DNA of 64,000 nt from Jiella endophytica (GTDB lineage: Bacteria > Pseudomonadota > Alphaproteobacteria > Rhizobiales > Rhizobiaceae), in assembly GCF_004519335.1 (NCBI RefSeq), contig NZ_SOZD01000001.1, forward strand, positions 682,001 through 746,000, in the 5' to 3' direction. Each line of letters starts with the position of its first letter. Within the stretch, counting starts at the first letter, position 1. Positions 60,308-64,000 of this stretch are shown here, one piece after another. Under the pieces are notes generated by a model that had not been told where the DNA came from, did not search any database, and worked only from the letters and a program-made list of their open reading frames with translations. The position numbers and the translations under genes are program-made.

Positions 60308-60745
60308 CTAGCCGAACTCCCGCCCTCCCCGCCGCGTCTTTTCGCGCCTGGCGGCGTGCCGGCCGGACAGCGTCACCAGCCGGCGAAAGCTCGGGCATTC
60401 CATATGCGACGGCGCCGGGCAGTCGGCGACATGGCGGAGCGTGTCGCGCAGCGCGGAAAGTTCGCGGATCTGCCGGTCGATCCGGTCGGCCTTCTGGTGA
60501 AGGACATCGCGCGGCAGATCCGGCGCGCCGTCGCTGCCGAACATGGCGGCGATCTCTGTGAGCGAGAACCCCGCCGACTTGCCCATCGATATCAGCCTAA
60601 GCCTCAAAAGCACGTCGGGGAGAAACTGCCGTCGCAGCCCGTGGCGCGACACCGAGGAAATCAGCCCGGCCTCCTCGTAGTAGCGCAGTGCCGAGGCCTT
60701 GATTCCGGTTCTTGCGGCGACCTCGCCGATGTCCAGAAGTTTCAT
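60308..60745 (-). CDS. MerR family transcriptional regulator
   Basis: This is a 145-aa regulator. The N-terminal winged helix is typical of MerR (LLDIGEVAARTGIKASALRYYEEAGLI, then GLRRQFLPDVLLRLRLISMGK), followed by a dimerisation helix (DRIDRQIRELSALRDTLRHV). Near the C-terminus two cysteines are spaced C-x7-C (DCPAPSHMECPSF), which may sense thiol stress or bind metal. It lacks the SoxR four-cysteine cluster. It diverges from an MFS exporter, with a SoxR-box-like operator between them that overlaps its own start region. Confidence 0.85.
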   Translation of the reverse strand: MKLLDIGEVAARTGIKASALRYYEEAGLISSVSRHGLRRQFLPDVLLRLRLISMGKSAGFSLTEIAAMFGSDGAPDLPRDVLHQKADRIDRQIRELSALRDTLRHVADCPAPSHMECPSFRRLVTLSGRHAARREKTRRGGREFG

Positions 60746-60750
60746 GCTTG

Positions 60751-60770
60751 ACCTCAAGTCGGCTTGAAGT
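60751..60770. promoter_or_regulatory. MerR-type operator between regulator and MFS genes
   Basis: The sequence ACCTCAAGTCGGCTTGAAGT is a near-palindrome (half-sites ACCTCAAG / CTTGAAGT, one mismatch) of SoxR-box type. It lies in a promoter with TTGACC at 60748-60753 and CAGCCT 19 bp further. The long 19-bp spacer is typical of MerR-activated promoters. Confidence 0.65.
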
Positions 60771-60814
60771 GGCAGCCTGCGCCCGAATGATCGAACGGGC
60801 AAGCGGGAAAGGCG

Positions 60815-62155
60815 ATGAATCGGGTCGAACTGAATACATCCGGAGGCAGGCAATCATGGGTGACGGCGGCGCTGGCGCTGGCGATGCTGCTGGCATCGCT
60901 CGGAACCAGCATCGCCAATATCGCCCTGCCGGCGCTGGCCGAGGCGTTTTCGGCGCCGTTCTCGACCGTCCAGGCGGTCGTCGTCGCCTATCTCGCCGCA
61001 ATGACGGTCGCGGTCGTTTTCGCCGGGCGGCTCGGCGACCGTCTCGGGCTGAAGCCCGGGCTGGTTGCCGGGCTCTGCCTGTTCCTGACGGCGTCCCTTG
61101 GCTGCGGCGCGGCGCCGACATTGTGGCTGCTGGTCGGCGCAAGGGCCGTCCAAGGCGTCGGCGCGGCCTTCCTGATGACGCTCTCCATGGCGCTGATGCG
61201 CCAGTGCGCCGGGGTGCGGCTTGGCCGAGCGATGGGCCTTCTCGGCACCGCCTCGGCACTGGGAACGGCGCTCGGCCCCTCGCTGGGCGGCCTGCTGGTT
61301 CCGGCCTTCGGATGGCGCGGCGTGTTTCTCGTGCAGGTGCCGCTGGCGGCGATCGCCCTGGTTCTGACGGTGGCGGTGCTGCCGGCAGGAGCAGCCCGGC
61401 GGAAGGCCGCGGCGCCGGGCGGGTGGCAGGCCCCGAACGGCGATCTTGCCGGCGGCCTTGCCGGCTGTCTCGCCCTCAATCTCGTGGTCGCGGCGGTGAT
61501 GATGACGACGCTGGTGGTCGGGCCGTTCTACCTGCAGCTCGGCCTCGGGCTGCAGCCGGCCTCGATCGGTCTCGTCATGGCAATCGGGCCGGCGATCTCG
61601 ATCGTCAGCGGCGTTCCCTCGGGACGCCTCGTCGACGCGAAGGGCAGCCGCCGGGTGCTCCTTTCCGGGCTTTCCTGCCTTGCCTGCGGCGCCGTGCTGC
61701 TGGCACTGCTGCCGAACGCCATCGGGGTTGCCGGCTACATGCTGTCGATCGCCGTGCTGACGCCGGGCTACCAGCTCTTCCAGGCCGCCAACAACACCGC
61801 CGCGCTCGAACCGGCGCCGAAGGAGCGGCATGGCAGGATCTCCGGCCTTCTGAACCTGTCGCGCAATATCGGCCTCATCGCAGGGGCTTCGCTGATGAGC
61901 GCGGTCTTCGCCTTCGGCGTCGGAAGCAAGGATTTCGTCCATGCGACGCCAGTGGCGATCGCCGGCGGCATGCGGCTCACTTTTCTGTTGGCCGGCGCCA
62001 TGATCGTTGCCGCGATCGGTGCGCAGCTGTGGTCCCGGCACCGCTTGAAGGCCCTCGCAGCAAGGGCCGTTGGGGCTGCCGCGCTACAGGATGACGCAGC
62101 CGAGACTGGGCGCATCCGGCCGCTTGACTCTGCAGGAAGATATAGAACAAAATAG
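60815..62155 (+). CDS. MFS drug-resistance type transporter
   Basis: This is a 446-aa transporter with about 14 hydrophobic segments, as in the DHA2 (EmrB/QacA) group. The opening LASLGTSIANIALPALAEAF is a DHA2 signature. The loop 2-3 motif VVFAGRLGDRLGLKP is MFS motif A, and LGTALGPSLGGLLVPAFGWRGVFLVQVPL is motif C. The divergent MerR gene and shared operator suggest induction by a toxic compound. The substrate is unknown. Its last codons overlap the SOS box of imuA. Confidence 0.88.
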   Translation: MNRVELNTSGGRQSWVTAALALAMLLASLGTSIANIALPALAEAFSAPFSTVQAVVVAYLAAMTVAVVFAGRLGDRLGLKPGLVAGLCLFLTASLGCGAAPTLWLLVGARAVQGVGAAFLMTLSMALMRQCAGVRLGRAMGLLGTASALGTALGPSLGGLLVPAFGWRGVFLVQVPLAAIALVLTVAVLPAGAARRKAAAPGGWQAPNGDLAGGLAGCLALNLVVAAVMMTTLVVGPFYLQLGLGLQPASIGLVMAIGPAISIVSGVPSGRLVDAKGSRRVLLSGLSCLACGAVLLALLPNAIGVAGYMLSIAVLTPGYQLFQAANNTAALEPAPKERHGRISGLLNLSRNIGLIAGASLMSAVFAFGVGSKDFVHATPVAIAGGMRLTFLLAGAMIVAAIGAQLWSRHRLKALAARAVGAAALQDDAAETGRIRPLDSAGRYRTK

Positions 62156-62159
62156 GAAC
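62145..62159. promoter_or_regulatory. LexA (SOS) box of imuA
   Basis: GAACAAAATAGGAAC is an exact GAAC-N7-GAAC site, the LexA consensus in alphaproteobacteria. It overlaps the end of the MFS gene and lies 2 bp before the GTG of imuA. A TTGACT at 62124-62129 and CAAAAT at 62148-62153 could be the promoter it blocks. Confidence 0.85.
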
Positions 62160-62161
62160 AA

Positions 62162-62971
62162 GTGATCCATCCCGAAGCCTTTGAGCCGCGCGTGTCCTCC
62201 GTATCCGCCCCCATGGCCGTTCCCATGGCCATCCAGTCCCTGCGTGCCCGGATCGACACGATCCAGAGCGGGCGAAGGCGCGCCAGGACGGCGCTCGCCT
62301 TCGGGATTCGCCCGCTCGACGGACGGCTGCCCGGCGGCGGTCTCGAGCGCGGCGTTCTGCACGAGATCGCCGGCGGCGGTTCGGGCGCCGGCGACGGCCC
62401 GGCGGCGGCGCTGTTTGCCGCCGGGATCGCGGCGCGCACCAGGGGCAAGGTGCTGTGGTGCCTGTCGCGGCCGGATCTCTTCGCCCCGGCGCTCGCCCAG
62501 GTCGGCCTTCCTCCCGACCGGGTGATCTATGTCGAGGCGAAGGACGAAAAGACCGTGCTCTCCTGCATGGAGGAAGGGCTCGCCCATGGCGGCCCGACGG
62601 TGGTCGTCGGCGAGGCGGCGCGGCTGTCGATGACCGCCTCGCGGCGGCTCAATCTCGCTGCCGAGAAGACCGGCTGCCTGGCCATTCTCCTGCGCCGCTG
62701 GTCGCGGCCGAACGACGCCGCCGATTTCGGCCGTCCGACCGCCGCCGCGACGCGCTGGAAGATCTCCGCCCTCCCCGCCGCGCCCCTGCCGGTTCCCGGC
62801 GTCGGGCGGGCGCGCTGGCGGGTCGAACTGATCCGATCCCGTGGCGGCGAGACCGCCGATCTCGAACTGGAGGCCTGCGATGAGACGGGTCGTCTCGCTT
62901 TTCCTTCCGACCTTTCCGACCGATCGGCTGCGCCGCCTGCCGAACCGGCAAGGCGCAGAGCCCGGGCATGA
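62162..62971 (+). CDS. imuA: SOS mutagenesis protein ImuA
   Basis: This is a 269-aa RecA-like protein of the imuA-imuB-dnaE2 mutagenesis cassette. It has ALAFGIRPLDGRLPGGGLERGVLHEI, VLWCLSRPDLFAPALAQVGL and GPTVVVGEAARLSMTASRRLNLAAEKTG. It lacks a full Walker A. The start is GTG 62162 or, more likely if the transcript begins near 62160, a downstream ATG at 62213 or 62225 (MAIQSLRARI). It is controlled by the SOS box just upstream and overlaps imuB by about 92 nt. Confidence 0.92.
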   Translation: MIHPEAFEPRVSSVSAPMAVPMAIQSLRARIDTIQSGRRRARTALAFGIRPLDGRLPGGGLERGVLHEIAGGGSGAGDGPAAALFAAGIAARTRGKVLWCLSRPDLFAPALAQVGLPPDRVIYVEAKDEKTVLSCMEEGLAHGGPTVVVGEAARLSMTASRRLNLAAEKTGCLAILLRRWSRPNDAADFGRPTAAATRWKISALPAAPLPVPGVGRARWRVELIRSRGGETADLELEACDETGRLAFPSDLSDRSAAPPAEPARRRARA

Positions 62972-64000
62972 CGGGTCGGCGGCCACCGTCGATCTGCCGC
63001 TGGTCCTGATCGGCCGGCAGAAGAACCGCCGCGTGGTGACGGCTGCCGACGGTGCCGCCCGCGCCGGCGGCCTGCGCGTCGGCATGGCGGCCGCGACGGC
63101 GACGGCGCTGGTGGCGGAGCTCGCCGCCGAGGAGCATGACCCGGCTGCCGACGCCGAGGCGCTGGAAAAGCTCGCCTTCTGGGTGCTCGAACGCTTCTCG
63201 CCGATCGTCGCCGTCGACGGGACCGACGGCATCGTCATCGATTCCACCGGCGCCGACCATCTCCATGGCGGCGAGGCGGCGATGCTGGAGGCGCTCGTCG
63301 GGCGGCTCGCCGCGGCCGGGATCGCCGCCCGCGCCGCCGTCGCCGACAGCTGGGGCGCCGCCCATGCTTTGGCCCGCCATGGCGGCGATACGGTCGTCGT
63401 CGCGCCGAAGCGCCACGGCGCCGCGATCCTTGCAACGCTGCCGGTCGAGGCGCTGCGGCTTTTGCCCGAGACGGTCGAGGCGCTGCGCGATCTCGGGCTT
63501 GCCAGCATCGGCGACCTCCTCGCCGCTCCCCGTGCGCCGCTGGCGCTGCGCTTCGGCGAGGCGCTGACCCGCCGGCTCGACCAGGCCAGCGGCCGGCGCT
63601 CCGAGCCGATCGAGCCGCTGCGGCTTGCCGAGACCATCGCGGCGCGGCGCAATTTCGCCGAGCCGATCGGCGCTGCCGAGACCATCGCCCGCCATGTCGG
63701 CAGGCTGGTCGTCGCGCTCTGCGCCGATCTCGAGGAAAACGGCCTCGGGGTGCGAAGGCTCGACCTTCTCTGCCGCCGGGTGGACGACCGGATCGAGGCG
63801 GTGCGGGTCTCGACGGCGCGGCCGGTGCGCGACATTGCCCGGCTGACCCGGCTTCTCTGCGACAAGATCGAGACGATCGCGCCGGGCTTCGGCATCGAGA
63901 CGATGACCCTCCTTGCAACGCTCGCCGAACCGCTCACCCCGCATCAGAAGCTCGCAGCGCTGACCGAGGAGATCCTTCCCGACGTCTCGAGCCTCATCGA
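62880..64000 (+). CDS. imuB: DNA polymerase Y-family protein ImuB, 3' partial
   Basis: This is the N-terminal 373 residues of ImuB, a Y-family polymerase homologue that acts as an adaptor for DnaE2. The frame is open to the window end. It begins MRRVVSLFLPTFPTDRLRRL, with GGAGG 6 nt upstream of ATG 62880. It contains FSPIVAVDGTDGIVIDSTGADHLHGG and the helix-hairpin-helix segment LPETVEALRDLGLASIGDLLAA. The palm lacks part of the acidic set needed for catalysis, as known for ImuB. dnaE2 would be expected next, outside the window. Confidence 0.93.
   Translation, partial: MRRVVSLFLPTFPTDRLRRLPNRQGAEPGHDGSAATVDLPLVLIGRQKNRRVVTAADGAARAGGLRVGMAAATATALVAELAAEEHDPAADAEALEKLAFWVLERFSPIVAVDGTDGIVIDSTGADHLHGGEAAMLEALVGRLAAAGIAARAAVADSWGAAHALARHGGDTVVVAPKRHGAAILATLPVEALRLLPETVEALRDLGLASIGDLLAAPRAPLALRFGEALTRRLDQASGRRSEPIEPLRLAETIAARRNFAEPIGAAETIARHVGRLVVALCADLEENGLGVRRLDLLCRRVDDRIEAVRVSTARPVRDIARLTRLLCDKIETIAPGFGIETMTLLATLAEPLTPHQKLAALTEEILPDVSSLI

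Overview
The window is high-GC DNA from an alphaproteobacterium, most likely Hyphomicrobiales. The evidence is the chromosomal gene order pyrB - catalytically dead dihydroorotase - plsY - dprA - topA - rnr, small families typical of the group (DUF2842, DUF983, a DUF6105-like protein), and an alphaproteobacterial GAAC-N7-GAAC SOS box ahead of imuA/imuB. A family such as Aurantimonadaceae is possible, but I cannot settle it from this sequence.

Layout. 1-2.7 kb: the end of a surface-polysaccharide locus (UDP-sugar dehydrogenase, Wza-like export lipoprotein, ExoP/CpsD-type ATPase without a P-loop). 2.7-12.4 kb: heme A synthase, a secreted dienelactone hydrolase-like protein, a low-GC lipoprotein gene, a decayed LysE gene, argC, a DegT aminotransferase, agmatinase, and an SDR gene with a LiuR-like palindrome. 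A pair of 160-bp repeats and rpmG (L33, 55 aa) follow. 12.6-24.9 kb: a long leftward run of housekeeping genes with many 4-bp start/stop overlaps. 25-32.6 kb: AidB-like acyl-CoA dehydrogenase, ruvX, UPF0173 hydrolase, gatC-GNAT-gatA, a repeat block and mazG. 33-41.2 kb: leftward tmk-holB, metG-tatD and MBL hydrolase-DUF1232 pairs, a DD-carboxypeptidase and RlpA.

41.76-60.10 kb is an integrated HK97-like prophage of about 18.3 kb inserted in the anticodon loop of a tRNA-Ser(UGA) gene. The host 5' half is stranded at the left end. A complete tRNA stands at the right end, with a 5' half supplied by the element. Rightward genes at the right end are an RHH regulator and a tyrosine integrase. One leftward transcription unit then runs through an excisionase-like gene, small early genes, an initiator-like gene with an iteron array inside it, two small DNA-binding proteins, portal, protease, capsid, tail tube, connectors, terminase, tape measure and a four-zinc-knuckle protein. 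The terminase genes lie late in the order rather than first. I see no lysis, tail-hub or fibre genes. This is either a minimal or decayed phage or a satellite-like element.

60.2-64 kb: host DNA again, with a MerR regulator divergent from an MFS exporter (SoxR-box-like operator) and the SOS mutagenesis cassette imuA-imuB, which runs off the window.
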